Below, piece by piece: positions 47,604 through 56,522 of a stretch of DNA of 64,000 bases. Below the pieces are notes generated by a model. That model was not told where the DNA came from, did not search any database, and saw only the letters and a program-made list of their open reading frames with translations. Numbering within the stretch: position 1 is the stretch's first letter; each line of letters starts with the position of its first letter. Position numbers and translations under genes: made by a program. Source of the DNA: Sulfitobacter sediminilitoris (GTDB taxonomy: Bacteria; Pseudomonadota; Alphaproteobacteria; Rhodobacterales; Rhodobacteraceae); NCBI RefSeq assembly GCF_010667575.1, contig NZ_JAABNT010000008.1, positions 62,001 through 126,000 of the forward strand, in the 5' to 3' direction.

Positions 47604-47711
47604 GGGCGCGCAGGAACCTGCGCGCCCTTGCCAGACGTTTTCCACTTTGAATGACCGTCTCTTGATGAGACGCAAAGCCGCCCTCTGTGTCTGGCCCTCA
47701 CCGGGCCACAC
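47604..47711 (+). other. Three successive hairpins between bhcC and bhcD
   Basis: GGGCGCGCAGG (47604-47614) pairs with CCTGCGCGCCC (47617-47627) in an 11-base inverted repeat. CGTCTC (47656-47661) pairs with GAGACG (47667-47672). GTG plus TGGCCC pairs with GGGCCA plus CAC around 47687-47711, with a two-base bulge. None has a T tract. They fill the 150-base gap and may set the relative amounts of the bhcABC part and bhcD. Confidence 0.5.
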
Positions 47712-47744
47712 GGGGGCGCATGAATATTGAAAAGGATCCCCCCC

Positions 47745-48710
47745 ATGCTGATCGTCCCGGAACGTGAAATTCAGGGTCTGATGACCCGCGATGCAGCTTT
47801 TGACGCTGTTGAGAAAGTCTTTGCCGCGATGGCTGCTGGCGATGCGTACAACTTCCCTGTCGTGCGCGAGGCGATTGGACATGAGGATGCGCTTTATGGC
47901 TTCAAGGGCGGGTTTGACAAGGCGGGGCTGACGCTGGGTCTGAAGGCCGGGGGCTACTGGCCCAACAATCTGGAAAAGCGCGGATTGATCAATCACCAGT
48001 CCACGGTCTTTTTGTTTGATCCTGACACCGGCAAGGCATCTGCCATGGTGGGAGGCAACCTGCTGACCGCGCTGCGCACCGCTGCGGCCTCATCGGTTTC
48101 GATCAAGCATCTGGCGCGGCAGGACGCCAAGGTCATCGGCATGATTGGCGCGGGCCATCAGGCAACATTCCAGCTGCGCGCCGCGCTGGAGCAGCGCCCC
48201 TTCGAAAAGGTCATCGGCTGGAATTACCATCCCGAAATGCTGCCCAATATTGAAAAGGTCGCGGCGGAAGCCGGGCTGCCGTTTGAGGCGGTTGATCTGC
48301 CCGGCATGGCCGAAGCGGACGTCATCATCTCGATCACATCGGCCTTCGCGCCGTCGCTTATGTCAGACCATGTTTCAAACGGCACGCATATCGCCTGCAT
48401 GGGCACTGACACCAAGGGCAAACAGGAGGTTGAAGCCGCACTTCTGGCGCGTGCGCGCGTATTTACGGATGAGGTGGCGCAATCCATCTCGATCGGTGAG
48501 GCGCAACACGCGATTGCCGAAGGGTTGATTACCGAAGCTGATGTGGCGCAGCTGGGGGCCGTGATTAACGGCACGCATCCGGGCCGCACATCAGACGATC
48601 AGGTCACGCTGTTCGATGGCACAGGCGTTGGGTTGCAGGACCTTGCGGTGGCCGCTGCGGTTGTTGATCTGGCAGTTGAAAAGGGCATCGCGATTGAGGT
48701 TGATTTCTGA
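47745..48710 (+). CDS. bhcD: Iminosuccinate reductase
   Basis: 321-residue protein of the ornithine cyclodeaminase/mu-crystallin family. The Rossmann part is IGMIGAGHQATFQLRAAL (near residue 135), and the family blocks GGYWPNN, TGKASAMVGGNLLTALRTAA and HPGRTSDDQVTLFDGTGVGLQD are present. BhcD reduces iminosuccinate to aspartate with NADH, regenerating the amino donor of BhcA. ATG at 47745 has AAAGGA eight bases upstream; a TTG at 47727 is less likely. It ends before a bidirectional terminator. Confidence 0.93.
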   Translation: MLIVPEREIQGLMTRDAAFDAVEKVFAAMAAGDAYNFPVVREAIGHEDALYGFKGGFDKAGLTLGLKAGGYWPNNLEKRGLINHQSTVFLFDPDTGKASAMVGGNLLTALRTAAASSVSIKHLARQDAKVIGMIGAGHQATFQLRAALEQRPFEKVIGWNYHPEMLPNIEKVAAEAGLPFEAVDLPGMAEADVIISITSAFAPSLMSDHVSNGTHIACMGTDTKGKQEVEAALLARARVFTDEVAQSISIGEAQHAIAEGLITEADVAQLGAVINGTHPGRTSDDQVTLFDGTGVGLQDLAVAAAVVDLAVEKGIAIEVDF

Positions 48711-48743
48711 TCCCCGACGAAACGCTGGTGAAGTCTTGATGAA

Positions 48744-48777
48744 AAAGGCCCAGTTCTCAGACTGGGCCTTCTTTTTG
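48744..48777. terminator. Bidirectional terminator between bhcD and the permease gene
   Basis: AAGGCCCAGT (48746-48755) and ACTGGGCCTT (48762-48771) form a 10-pair stem with a 6-base loop, followed by CTTTTT. On the minus strand the stem is followed by TTTTTC, so it can end both bhcABCD and the convergent permease transcript. Confidence 0.9.
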
Positions 48778-48804
48778 GTCTGCCTGTCGGGGTCTCTGAC
48801 GGCG

Positions 48805-50241
48805 TCAGTCAGATTTTGGGAGCGAGCCTGCCCCATGCCCGGCCATGCCGCCTGAAACTTCTTCGGTTGCCTCTCCCGTCAGGTCCTGTGGCAGGATCAG
48901 GTTCAGCACAATCGCAATCAGCGCTGCCGGCAACAGCCCGCTGGTCATCAGGATACGCAGGGTATCGGGCAGATACTGCACAGCTTTCGGATCAAGCTGA
49001 AGACCCAGACCAACCGACAGGGCAATCGCAAAGATCACCATATTGCGCCGGTTCCAGTTCACGTCAGACAGCATCGAGATACCAGCAGCGACGACCATGC
49101 CGAACATGACGATCACACCGCCACCCAGCACTTCGATAGGGATCGTGCGGATCACGGCGCCGACCTTGGGGATCAACCCGCAGATGATCAGGAAGATCGC
49201 ACCGATTGTGACCACATGGCGGCTCATCACGCCGGTCATGGCAATCAGGCCCACATTTTGGCTGAATGATGTGTTGGGAAAGCCGCCAAAAAGCCCGGCA
49301 ACAGCTGTGCCGATACCGTCAGCGTAGGTCGCTCCGGTGATTTCGGCCTCGGTCGCTTCGCGCCCCGCGCCACCTTTGGTGATCCCGGATACATCGCCCA
49401 CGGTTTCCACGGCTGACACGAAAGCCATCAGGCAAAAGCCGATGATCGCGGCAAAGCTGATCTCAAACCCATATTTGAATGGCATCGGGAAAGAAATCGG
49501 CGCCGCGCGGCCCCAGCTTGTCGCGATACCGTCAAGCGTGACCATCCCCATTGCCATCGCATAGAAATATCCGACGATAATTCCAATCACGACCGCCGAC
49601 ACAGCCAGCATACCGCGCGCATAGAATTTCAGCGCCAGCGTGACAAAGATCACGACCAGTGCGGCAGACCAGTTCAGCAGACTACCGTATTCCGGCTTGT
49701 CGATGGCAGGCACACCACCAGCCGCATATTGTATACCGACCTTGACCAGTGCCAGACCGATCATCGTGACCACCAAACCCGTGACAAGTGGCGGTAGGGC
49801 AAAGCGGATCTTGCCAATGAAGGTCGCGATGAAGGCGTGAAACAGACCGCCAATCACCACGCCACCAAAAAGGGCTGGCAGCGCCTCGACCCCCTTGCCC
49901 GCGACCAGCGGGATCATGATGGGGATAAAGGCAAAGCTGGTGCCCTGCACGATGGGCAGACGCGCGCCCACCGGGCCAAATCCGATGGTCTGGAACAGCG
50001 TGGCGATGCCCGCAAAGAGCATCGACATCTGGATAAGGTACGTCATGTCCGGGAAGCCCTGCGCGCCCGCGTCAGAGCCAAAGCCGAACCCCGCAGCCCC
50101 CGCGATGATGATCGCCGGCGTCACGTTGGAGACGAACATCGCCAGCACATGCTGTATCCCCAGCGGGATCGCGCGGTGCAGCGCGGGTGTGTAATTTGGA
50201 TCCCGAAGCTGTTCCGGTGTCCCGATAGATGTATCTGCCAT
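48805..50241 (-). CDS. NCS2 purine permease (urate/xanthine type)
   Basis: 478-residue membrane protein of the nucleobase-cation symporter-2 family, about 12-14 helices. The family motif is visible in FPNTSFSQNVGLIAMTGV, and the substrate-binding helix reads AIIGFCLMAFVSAVETVGDVSG, with the acidic residue typical of purine (not uracil) members. With the urate oxidase, allantoinase and AllA genes it likely imports urate or xanthine. It is the last gene of the minus-strand puuE-allA-permease unit. Confidence 0.88.
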   Translation of the reverse strand: MADTSIGTPEQLRDPNYTPALHRAIPLGIQHVLAMFVSNVTPAIIIAGAAGFGFGSDAGAQGFPDMTYLIQMSMLFAGIATLFQTIGFGPVGARLPIVQGTSFAFIPIMIPLVAGKGVEALPALFGGVVIGGLFHAFIATFIGKIRFALPPLVTGLVVTMIGLALVKVGIQYAAGGVPAIDKPEYGSLLNWSAALVVIFVTLALKFYARGMLAVSAVVIGIIVGYFYAMAMGMVTLDGIATSWGRAAPISFPMPFKYGFEISFAAIIGFCLMAFVSAVETVGDVSGITKGGAGREATEAEITGATYADGIGTAVAGLFGGFPNTSFSQNVGLIAMTGVMSRHVVTIGAIFLIICGLIPKVGAVIRTIPIEVLGGGVIVMFGMVVAAGISMLSDVNWNRRNMVIFAIALSVGLGLQLDPKAVQYLPDTLRILMTSGLLPAALIAIVLNLILPQDLTGEATEEVSGGMAGHGAGSLPKSD

Positions 50242-50289
50242 TTTGGCGTCCCTTCCCTGTTTATTCTGCGGCGCTCTCTGCGCCTGTGT

Positions 50290-50775
50290 TCATTCTTCGA
50301 TGATGAATTCGGTCTCGAACCAGTGTTCCTCAAGGTTCGCACCTGCGCCGATCCTGTCGACAACGGCAAAAAGCCCCGGTGCGGCAAGCGGCGTTAGAAC
50401 CCCGTGCCATATCCCTCGGTGAAAGTTGATCGCTTGACCCGGTTGGGTGAGAAAGGCCAGTGGGTCCGCAGGTCTGACGCCCGCGTCACGGGCAACGACC
50501 ACCAGAAACGGATCGCCCGACATCGGGATAAAGGCCTGACTGCCCTCTGGATGCCGCTCCATCATCTTAAGCGCCAGAGGGAGGGTTTCTGTCTCTCCCT
50601 GAAAGATGCTGATGCCCGCCCGGCCATCCGAAAAATCAAGCTGCGCACGGTCGTGAAATCGGCCACATCTGCCCTGATTGATCAGCTTGTCCGGTGCTCC
50701 GCGTGCCTCCAACACATCACCGTAAGGGGCAAAGGCCTCATCGGTCAGCGGCTGTGTTCTGATGCGAACGGTCAT
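50290..50775 (-). CDS. allA: Ureidoglycolate lyase
   Basis: 161-residue cupin-like AllA. Conserved pieces are PLTDEAFAPYGDVLEARG at the N-terminus, MERHPEGSQAFIPMSGDPFLVVVA and INFHRGIWHGVL. The enzyme splits ureidoglycolate to glyoxylate and urea, the last step of allantoin breakdown. Its product is the substrate of the neighbouring bhc genes. It overlaps the allantoinase gene by 4 bases (ATGA). Confidence 0.94.
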   Translation of the reverse strand: MTVRIRTQPLTDEAFAPYGDVLEARGAPDKLINQGRCGRFHDRAQLDFSDGRAGISIFQGETETLPLALKMMERHPEGSQAFIPMSGDPFLVVVARDAGVRPADPLAFLTQPGQAINFHRGIWHGVLTPLAAPGLFAVVDRIGAGANLEEHWFETEFIIEE

Positions 50776-52202
50776 GCGCCGAACTTCTCTTGCAGTCGTA
50801 GCTCTGCAATGCGTTCGACCTGGCGGCAGGCTTCTTCGAATTCTGTGTCGCGGTCGTGGTCGATGCGCCGGGCGAAAGCCTCCATGATGGACGCTTTGGT
50901 GTTGTCACGCACGGCAATAATAAAGGGAAAGCCGAATTTGGAGGTATAGGCCTCGTTGAGGCGCGTAAAAGTTGCCCGCTCCTCATCGGTCAGAGCGTCG
51001 AGGCCAACAGAGGCCTGTTCTGCGGTGGACTCCGCCGTCAGCCGCTTGGCTTCAGCCAGTTTGCCAGCCAGATCAGGGTGGGCGTTCAGCACACCCAGAC
51101 GTTGTTCCTGTGACGCAGTGCGGAACAACCGGGCCAACATCTGATGCACGCCCTGTGCCGTGTCGTGGGTCGGCCCCATCTCAAGCACATATGCCCCTTC
51201 GGCAATCCATGGGCTGTGTTCGAAAATCCCACCGAACGCGCCGACAAAACTGTCGCGGTCCATCTTGGACGGTCGTATCTGGCGGGCAGGTGGATGCTCT
51301 TTGGCCCAATGCTCGGCAATCTCAAGGCGGGTGGCGAACCACACGCCCTCATGGGCCCTGAAATGATCCAGCACACGGCGCAGCGCGGCCGCACGGCCGG
51401 GACGGCCGATCAGACGGCAATGCAGACCGATGGACAGCATCTTTGGCGCGCCCTCGACCCCCTCGGCATAGAGCGTGTCAAAGCTGTCCTTGAGATAGCT
51501 CTCGAACTGATCCCCGGTGGTAAAGCCTGCCTGAATGGCAAACCGCATGTCGTTGCAGTCCATCGTATAGGGCACGATCAGTTGATCGTTCCCATCAAAT
51601 TCCATCCAATAGGGCAAATCATCGGCATAGCTGTCCGAGACGTAATCAAACTGTCCCGTCTCCGCGACCAAGCGCACGGTGTTCATGGAACACCGCCCCG
51701 TATACCAACCACTTGGGGCGGCACCTGTTACCTCGCGATGCAGCCTTATTGCTTCGGCGATCTGGGCCCGCTCTTCTTCTTCGGACATGTCCTTGTGTTC
51801 GATCCACTTCAGACCGTGGCTGGCAATCTCCCAGCCCGCCTCCTTCATCGCGGCGACCTGCTCGGGTGCGCGTGCAAGCGCCGTTGCGACCCCGTAAACC
51901 GTGATCGGCAGGTCACGCAGCATCCGGTGGACGCGCCAGAACCCAGCCCGCGCGCCATATTCATAGATCGTTTCCATGTTCCAATGCCGCTGACCCGGCC
52001 AAGCCTGCGCGCCTGTGATTTCGGACAGGAACGCCTCTGACGCGGCATCGCCGTGCAGGATGTTGTTTTCTCCCCCCTCCTCGTAGTTCAGCACAATCTG
52101 AACGGCGATCTTGGCCCCATTTGGCCAATTGGCCGCAGGAGGGGTTGCACCATATCCGGTCATGTCACGGGGGTAGCGGTTCACAGGCGTCTTCCTTTGC
52201 AT
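50772..52202 (-). CDS. puuE: PuuE allantoinase fused to OHCU decarboxylase
   Basis: 476-residue two-domain protein. Residues to about 305 are a polysaccharide-deacetylase-fold allantoinase (RYPRDMTGYGATPPAANWP start, NYEEGGENNILHGD, AWPGQRHWNMETIYEYG). The C-terminal 160 residues are a 2-oxo-4-hydroxy-4-carboxy-5-ureidoimidazoline decarboxylase (UraD), with LNAHPDLAGKL and FGFPFIIAVRDNTK as key motifs. One protein thus makes S-allantoin and opens it to allantoate. ATG at 52202 has AGAGGTGA upstream; a longer reading lacks a site. The order with UraH just across the promoter completes the urate branch. Confidence 0.92.
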   Translation of the reverse strand: MQRKTPVNRYPRDMTGYGATPPAANWPNGAKIAVQIVLNYEEGGENNILHGDAASEAFLSEITGAQAWPGQRHWNMETIYEYGARAGFWRVHRMLRDLPITVYGVATALARAPEQVAAMKEAGWEIASHGLKWIEHKDMSEEEERAQIAEAIRLHREVTGAAPSGWYTGRCSMNTVRLVAETGQFDYVSDSYADDLPYWMEFDGNDQLIVPYTMDCNDMRFAIQAGFTTGDQFESYLKDSFDTLYAEGVEGAPKMLSIGLHCRLIGRPGRAAALRRVLDHFRAHEGVWFATRLEIAEHWAKEHPPARQIRPSKMDRDSFVGAFGGIFEHSPWIAEGAYVLEMGPTHDTAQGVHQMLARLFRTASQEQRLGVLNAHPDLAGKLAEAKRLTAESTAEQASVGLDALTDEERATFTRLNEAYTSKFGFPFIIAVRDNTKASIMEAFARRIDHDRDTEFEEACRQVERIAELRLQEKFGA

Positions 52203-52335
52203 GTCTTCACCTCTGTAATCCAAAATAATCCAATCCTTTTTCAAAAAAAACACGAAGGAGCCTTTTGCAGGCATTGCTTTGCCGATCTATACCCGCTTGG
52301 CTTATAAACGCGGCAGAATTACTGGAGAGACCCTG

Positions 52336-52689
52336 ATGACCGGATACCTCACAACTCATGTGCTAGACACTGCGCGCGGCTGCCCGGCCCAAGGCCTCAA
52401 GATCGAACTCTACAGAATTGAAGATGAGGCGCGCAGGCACCTCAAAACCCTCGTAACGAACGATGACGGGCGCACGGATGAGCAGATCCTGCCAGCCGAA
52501 GCGTTTGAAACCGGAGTGTACGAGCTGGTTTTTCACGCCGGAGCCTATTTGGATGCCTCTGGTACTCCGCCGGAAGACCCCCGGTTTCTTGACGTGATCC
52601 CGATCCGCTTTGGTATGTCCGAGGCGTCGCATTATCACGTACCGCTCTTGCTGTCGCCGTTCGGCTATTCGACCTATCGCGGTAGTTGA
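52336..52689 (+). CDS. uraH: 5-Hydroxyisourate hydrolase
   Basis: 117-residue transthyretin-like protein. It starts [20 protein letters not shown], where the His is catalytic, and ends in the TYRGS C-terminal tetrapeptide signature (YRGS) of true HIUases. It hydrolyses 5-hydroxyisourate to OHCU, which the fused PuuE/UraD protein decarboxylates. TGGAGAG precedes the ATG. It is divergent from puuE and convergent with the LysR gene, overlapping its end by 16 bases. Confidence 0.96.
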   Translation: MTGYLTTHVLDTARGCPAQGLKIELYRIEDEARRHLKTLVTNDDGRTDEQILPAEAFETGVYELVFHAGAYLDASGTPPEDPRFLDVIPIRFGMSEASHYHVPLLLSPFGYSTYRGS

Positions 52690-53606
52690 GCTTGCAGCGA
52701 ACTATCCCGCACAGCCCTGCTGATCCGGTCAATTACGAATTCCATGAATAGCCGCGTTTTTGGGTCCTGCCGTTTGCGGTGTGTGAAAAGGCACGCCATT
52801 TGAATCGGTTCCGGCGGCGTCGACTGTGCCACAGCAACCAGACGGCCTGCCCTGATATGATCGGCCACCTCGAAAATCGGCTTCATCGCAATGCCATTTC
52901 CAGACAACGCCCAGTCGGTCAGCACATCACCATCGTCTGACTCGTAGCGCCCGGTCACGCGGAATTTCTTGGGGCCACTTGGTGTTATCAAAGGCCATTG
53001 AAATTCCGTTGCCCCGGGAAAGCGCAGGTTCAGACACTCGTGACCATCCGCCAGCAAATCATCACCCGATGCCGGATGGCCATGCGTCGCGATATAGGAG
53101 GGTGCCGCGCATAAAACGCGCTCAACATCGGCAATCTTGCGAATGCGCAGATTGCTGTCTTCGGGCTGGCCCAGGAAGAACGCCAGATCAAGCCCCTCGG
53201 TGGTCAGGTCAACCTTGCGGTCGGTCAGCCGCAAGCGGACCTTCACTTGCGGATATTCCTTGAGAAACGCCGGCACCTGTGGCGCGATCAGCCTGCGCCC
53301 CACACCAAGCGGCGCCGCAACGTAAAGAGAACCTTTGGGGTTCTCCGTGATGTTGACGATCTGCGCCTCGGCGCTCTCGACCGACTCCAGTATCTCGCAG
53401 GCCCCGCCGTAGAATGCCTTGCCCTGCTCTGTCGGGGTCAGGCTGCGGGTCGTGCGCTGAAACAAGCGGACGCTAAGGTGTTCTTCCAGTTGAGATATCC
53501 TTGAAGACGTCACCGCTGGAGAAATGCGCAAATCCCGCCCCGCAGCAGACATGCTGCCCAATTCATAGACACGCACGAAGGTGCGGATATTATCAAGATA
53601 CGACAT
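52674..53606 (-). CDS. LysR-family regulator
   Basis: 310-residue LysR regulator. The N-terminal helix-turn-helix is [35 protein letters not shown] with [15 protein letters not shown], followed by the periplasmic-binding-like effector domain. ATG at 53606 ([10 protein letters not shown]) is the family-standard start. It is divergent from the urate oxidase gene, with a T-N11-A palindrome between them, so it probably controls purine breakdown genes in response to a ureide or urate. Confidence 0.9.
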   Translation of the reverse strand: MSYLDNIRTFVRVYELGSMSAAGRDLRISPAVTSSRISQLEEHLSVRLFQRTTRSLTPTEQGKAFYGGACEILESVESAEAQIVNITENPKGSLYVAAPLGVGRRLIAPQVPAFLKEYPQVKVRLRLTDRKVDLTTEGLDLAFFLGQPEDSNLRIRKIADVERVLCAAPSYIATHGHPASGDDLLADGHECLNLRFPGATEFQWPLITPSGPKKFRVTGRYESDDGDVLTDWALSGNGIAMKPIFEVADHIRAGRLVAVAQSTPPEPIQMACLFTHRKRQDPKTRLFMEFVIDRISRAVRDSSLQAQLPR

Positions 53607-53630
53607 TATTCTGTTTTTTTTGATGCTGCT

Positions 53631-53651
53631 TGGTATTTTGCGACAATACCA
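53631..53651. promoter_or_regulatory. LysR-type operator (T-N11-A) between regulator and puuD
   Basis: TGGTATT (53631-53637) and AATACCA (53645-53651) form an inverted repeat with seven bases between, containing the T-N11-A core. An outer pair, ATTATTCT (53605-53612) and AGAATAAT (about 53653-53661), encloses it. It lies in the 100-base gap of two divergent genes, the classical site for a LysR protein. Confidence 0.6.
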
Positions 53652-53706
53652 GAAGAATAATCTGTCGCCTAGTCTGGCGGAAGACGAGAATCTTGGGAGA
53701 ACGCGC

Positions 53707-54942
53707 ATGTATGATCTGGCTGTGATCTGGGACTGGATCGCATTTTCGGTCCGCTGGCTGCATGTGATCACCGCGATGGCATGGATCGGCGCGTCGTTCT
53801 ACTTCATCGCGCTGGACCTGAGCTTGAAGCCAGCACCGGACATGCCTGAAGGCGCCTACGGCGAAGAATGGGAGGTTCACGGCGGTGGGTTCTATCACAC
53901 GACCAAGTACCTTGTGGCCCCTGCCCGCCTTCCTGAACACCTGACATGGCACAAATGGCAAAGCTATACGACGTGGCTGTCGGGCGCGGCCCTTCTCATG
54001 ATCGTCTATTGGGTCGGTGGAGAGTTGTTCTTGCTTGACCCGACCAAGGCGGATCTGTCGCTTTGGCAAGGTATCCTGATCTCTGGTGCATCGCTGACGG
54101 TGGGCTGGTTGGCTTATGATTACCTGTGTAAGTCACCGCTTGGCGAGCAGCCCACAATCCTGATGCTGCTCTTGTTCGTGATCCTCGTGGTCATGTCCTG
54201 GGGATACAATCAGATCTTCACCGGTCGTGCGGCATTGCTGCATCTGGGGGCTTTTACCGCCACCATCATGACGGCGAATGTGTTTTTCCAGATCATGCCG
54301 AACCAGCGCATTGTCGTGGCTGACCTCAAGGCGGGGCGCACGCCGGATGCGAAATACGGCAAGATCGCCAAGCTGCGCTCAACCCATAACAACTACCTGA
54401 CGCTGCCGGTCGTCTTTCTGATGCTGTCGAACCACTATCCATTGGCATTTGGCACGCAATACGCCTGGATCATCGCCAGTCTGATCTTTTTGACAGGCGT
54501 GACCATCCGCCACTACTTCAACACCCTGCACGCCACGGGCAGCGGGCCGCATTGGACCTGGGCGGTGACGGTCCTGCTGATGATCCTGATCGCATGGCTG
54601 TCATCTGTCCGGGCCACCGAGACATGGGAGGATGCCGAAGCCCGCCCACTGACCGCTTATGAACAAGAATTCGCGTCCGCCGCAGGGTTTGATGATGCCT
54701 ATGACACGGTGACGGGCAATTGTTCGATGTGCCATGCGCGTGAACCGGTTTGGGACGGTATCCGCTGGGCGCCCAAAGGGGTTTATCTGGAAACACCCGG
54801 CGACGTGGCCCGGCAGGCGGATCAAATCTACCTTCAGGCCGGTATCAGTCATGCGATGCCGCCGCCCAACGCTGTGCAGATGGACGCCGAGGCACGCGAA
54901 ACGATCATCGCATGGGTGCGCAACGCACGGGCGGAAAACTGA
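53707..54942 (+). CDS. puuD: PuuD-type urate oxidase with cytochrome c domain
   Basis: 411-residue membrane protein. About eight helices (WLHVITAMAWIGASFYFIALDLS; MLLLFVILVVMSWGYNQIF; LPVVFLMLSNHYPLAF) form the urate-oxidising DUF989/urate hydroxylase region, and a C-terminal cytochrome c follows with the haem motif CSMCH in NCSMCHAREPVWDG near residue 340 and a distal Met. PuuD oxidises urate to 5-hydroxyisourate, passing electrons to the respiratory chain rather than O2 and giving no peroxide. ATG at 53707 is preceded by GGGAGA. It starts the urate steps whose products feed UraH. Confidence 0.9.
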   Translation: MYDLAVIWDWIAFSVRWLHVITAMAWIGASFYFIALDLSLKPAPDMPEGAYGEEWEVHGGGFYHTTKYLVAPARLPEHLTWHKWQSYTTWLSGAALLMIVYWVGGELFLLDPTKADLSLWQGILISGASLTVGWLAYDYLCKSPLGEQPTILMLLLFVILVVMSWGYNQIFTGRAALLHLGAFTATIMTANVFFQIMPNQRIVVADLKAGRTPDAKYGKIAKLRSTHNNYLTLPVVFLMLSNHYPLAFGTQYAWIIASLIFLTGVTIRHYFNTLHATGSGPHWTWAVTVLLMILIAWLSSVRATETWEDAEARPLTAYEQEFASAAGFDDAYDTVTGNCSMCHAREPVWDGIRWAPKGVYLETPGDVARQADQIYLQAGISHAMPPPNAVQMDAEARETIIAWVRNARAEN

Positions 54943-54956
54943 ATACTGGAACGACG

Positions 54957-55760
54957 ATGCACCTTGGGTTGATCGGATACGGAAACATTGCAAACAGCTT
55001 GATCGCGCTGCTGGATAAAACGGCCGTGACCAAGGTCACGGTTTTGGTGCGTGACACGTCGAAGGTGTCTGACCGCAATCGCAATAGTGATCCTGAAATG
55101 GGACCGCCCATCGGTTTCGTGTCGGATGTATCTGCGATGATCGCGGCGCGTCCAGATCTGGTTGTTGAATGCGCGGGGCATTCGGCTGTTGCGACACATG
55201 TCCCAGCTTTGCTGCAGACAGGCGTGGATGTCATCATCGCCTCTGTCGGCGCTTTGGCCGACGCAGGTCTTAGCGCGGAAATCGAGAGGGCCGCCCAGCA
55301 TGGGCGGTCCCGCACAATCCTGCCCAGCGGCGCTATTGGCGGTCTGGATTTCCTGCGCGCCGTGGCGCTGGCGGGAGATGTCGATGTCACCTATCGCGGG
55401 ACCAAACCGCCCGCCGCATGGCAAGGCTCCGCCGCCGAGGACGTGATCAACCTTGATCAACTGCACAATGCGCAGGTGTTTTTCACCGGCTCCGGGCGCA
55501 AGGCCGCGCTGGCCTTCCCAAAGAATGCCAACGTTGTGGCCGCTTTGGCCCTCGCTGGGGCCGGATTTGACCGGATGAAGGTTGAACTGGTGGCTGACCC
55601 GGATGCAATAGGCAACCAACACAGCTACGAGGTAACTTCGGATATATGCCGTTACAACATGACAATCGAGGCGACCGGATCAGCCGGAAATGCACGCACC
55701 TCTGTCACGACGGTGATGAGCCTGCTGCACGAGATCAGAAGCTATCAGATGCCCAGCTGA
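54957..55760 (+). CDS. NadX-type L-aspartate dehydrogenase
   Basis: 267-residue dehydrogenase with Rossmann motif GLIGYGNIANSL, VECAGHSAVA and the C-terminal domain with the probable catalytic His222 in GNQHSYEV, as in NadX/AspDH. It converts aspartate to iminosuccinate/oxaloacetate plus ammonia or the reverse. Located 14 bases behind the urate oxidase gene, it may capture purine-derived ammonia as aspartate. This duplicates the reaction of BhcD (iminosuccinate to aspartate) in a different fold. Confidence 0.82.
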   Translation: MHLGLIGYGNIANSLIALLDKTAVTKVTVLVRDTSKVSDRNRNSDPEMGPPIGFVSDVSAMIAARPDLVVECAGHSAVATHVPALLQTGVDVIIASVGALADAGLSAEIERAAQHGRSRTILPSGAIGGLDFLRAVALAGDVDVTYRGTKPPAAWQGSAAEDVINLDQLHNAQVFFTGSGRKAALAFPKNANVVAALALAGAGFDRMKVELVADPDAIGNQHSYEVTSDICRYNMTIEATGSAGNARTSVTTVMSLLHEIRSYQMPS

Positions 55761-55811
55761 TTTGAAGGCCTATTGTCTAGCCGAAGCGATGATCGCGCCG
55801 TATGCGGGCAG

Positions 55812-56522
55812 TCAGACGATGCGAAAGACTTCACCTGTTCCAGCCACTCGAAGCAGATCAACCTTTTCTCCATCCCAATGATAATCCAGATGCCGACCCT
55901 GTAAGGGTGACCGGGCAAGGTCAGGGTAGAACAAGCCGACACAATCGCCCTCCCCTCTGACACTCGGGTAAACAATACCCTGCCCGTCAGCAGCGCGCAG
56001 AGCGGACGCGAAGTGTTGTGACGCCGCATAAACGTCGGGATCCAGAAGATCCACTGCGCCCGCCAGCCCCCTGATGTCATGAAGACGCGCCTCTACCGCC
56101 ATCATCAATTCGCGAAATTGCGATGTCCAGCCGGGTGGCTGCGCAGTTGCCGCCATGAAACGGGCGTGGTGGTGGATGGTTTCGTGGACGGCGGTTTCAA
56201 AGTCGCTGGCAACATAAAGTACGCCCAGATGCCCATCAGAGAAACGACTGGGACGGTCAGTGCTGGTATGGGTGAAAGGGGCCATAAGAAAACTTGCCCC
56301 CGGGCCACCGACCCGACGTTCAGGCGGGATCAGGTCAAGGTTGCCGATGGTGTCCATCAGGCGCGGATTGGTCTTCTGTTCAGCAGAAATCAGAAGCGGC
56401 CAGTCCTCTGGCTCGGCGATGTCTTCGAACAGATCGATGGGGGGATAGACGCTTCGGATGATCCGTGTGGCCTTGTCCCATTTCAGATCGGTCAGCGGTA
56501 CCTGATCTGGGAAGATCACCAC
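55812..56522 (-). CDS. RES-domain toxin (NAD+-degrading)
   Basis: 236-residue RES-family protein. The domain spans about 85-225 with conserved Arg, Glu (HLGVLYVASDFETAVHETIHH) and Ser/Tyr in GQGIVYPSVRGEGDCVGLF. RES toxins cleave NAD+ and stop growth unless neutralised. It overlaps the antitoxin gene by 7 bases, the usual order antitoxin then toxin. Pair identity is clear from both members; target inferred from family. Confidence 0.88.
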   Translation of the reverse strand: MVIFPDQVPLTDLKWDKATRIIRSVYPPIDLFEDIAEPEDWPLLISAEQKTNPRLMDTIGNLDLIPPERRVGGPGASFLMAPFTHTSTDRPSRFSDGHLGVLYVASDFETAVHETIHHHARFMAATAQPPGWTSQFRELMMAVEARLHDIRGLAGAVDLLDPDVYAASQHFASALRAADGQGIVYPSVRGEGDCVGLFYPDLARSPLQGRHLDYHWDGEKVDLLRVAGTGEVFRIV

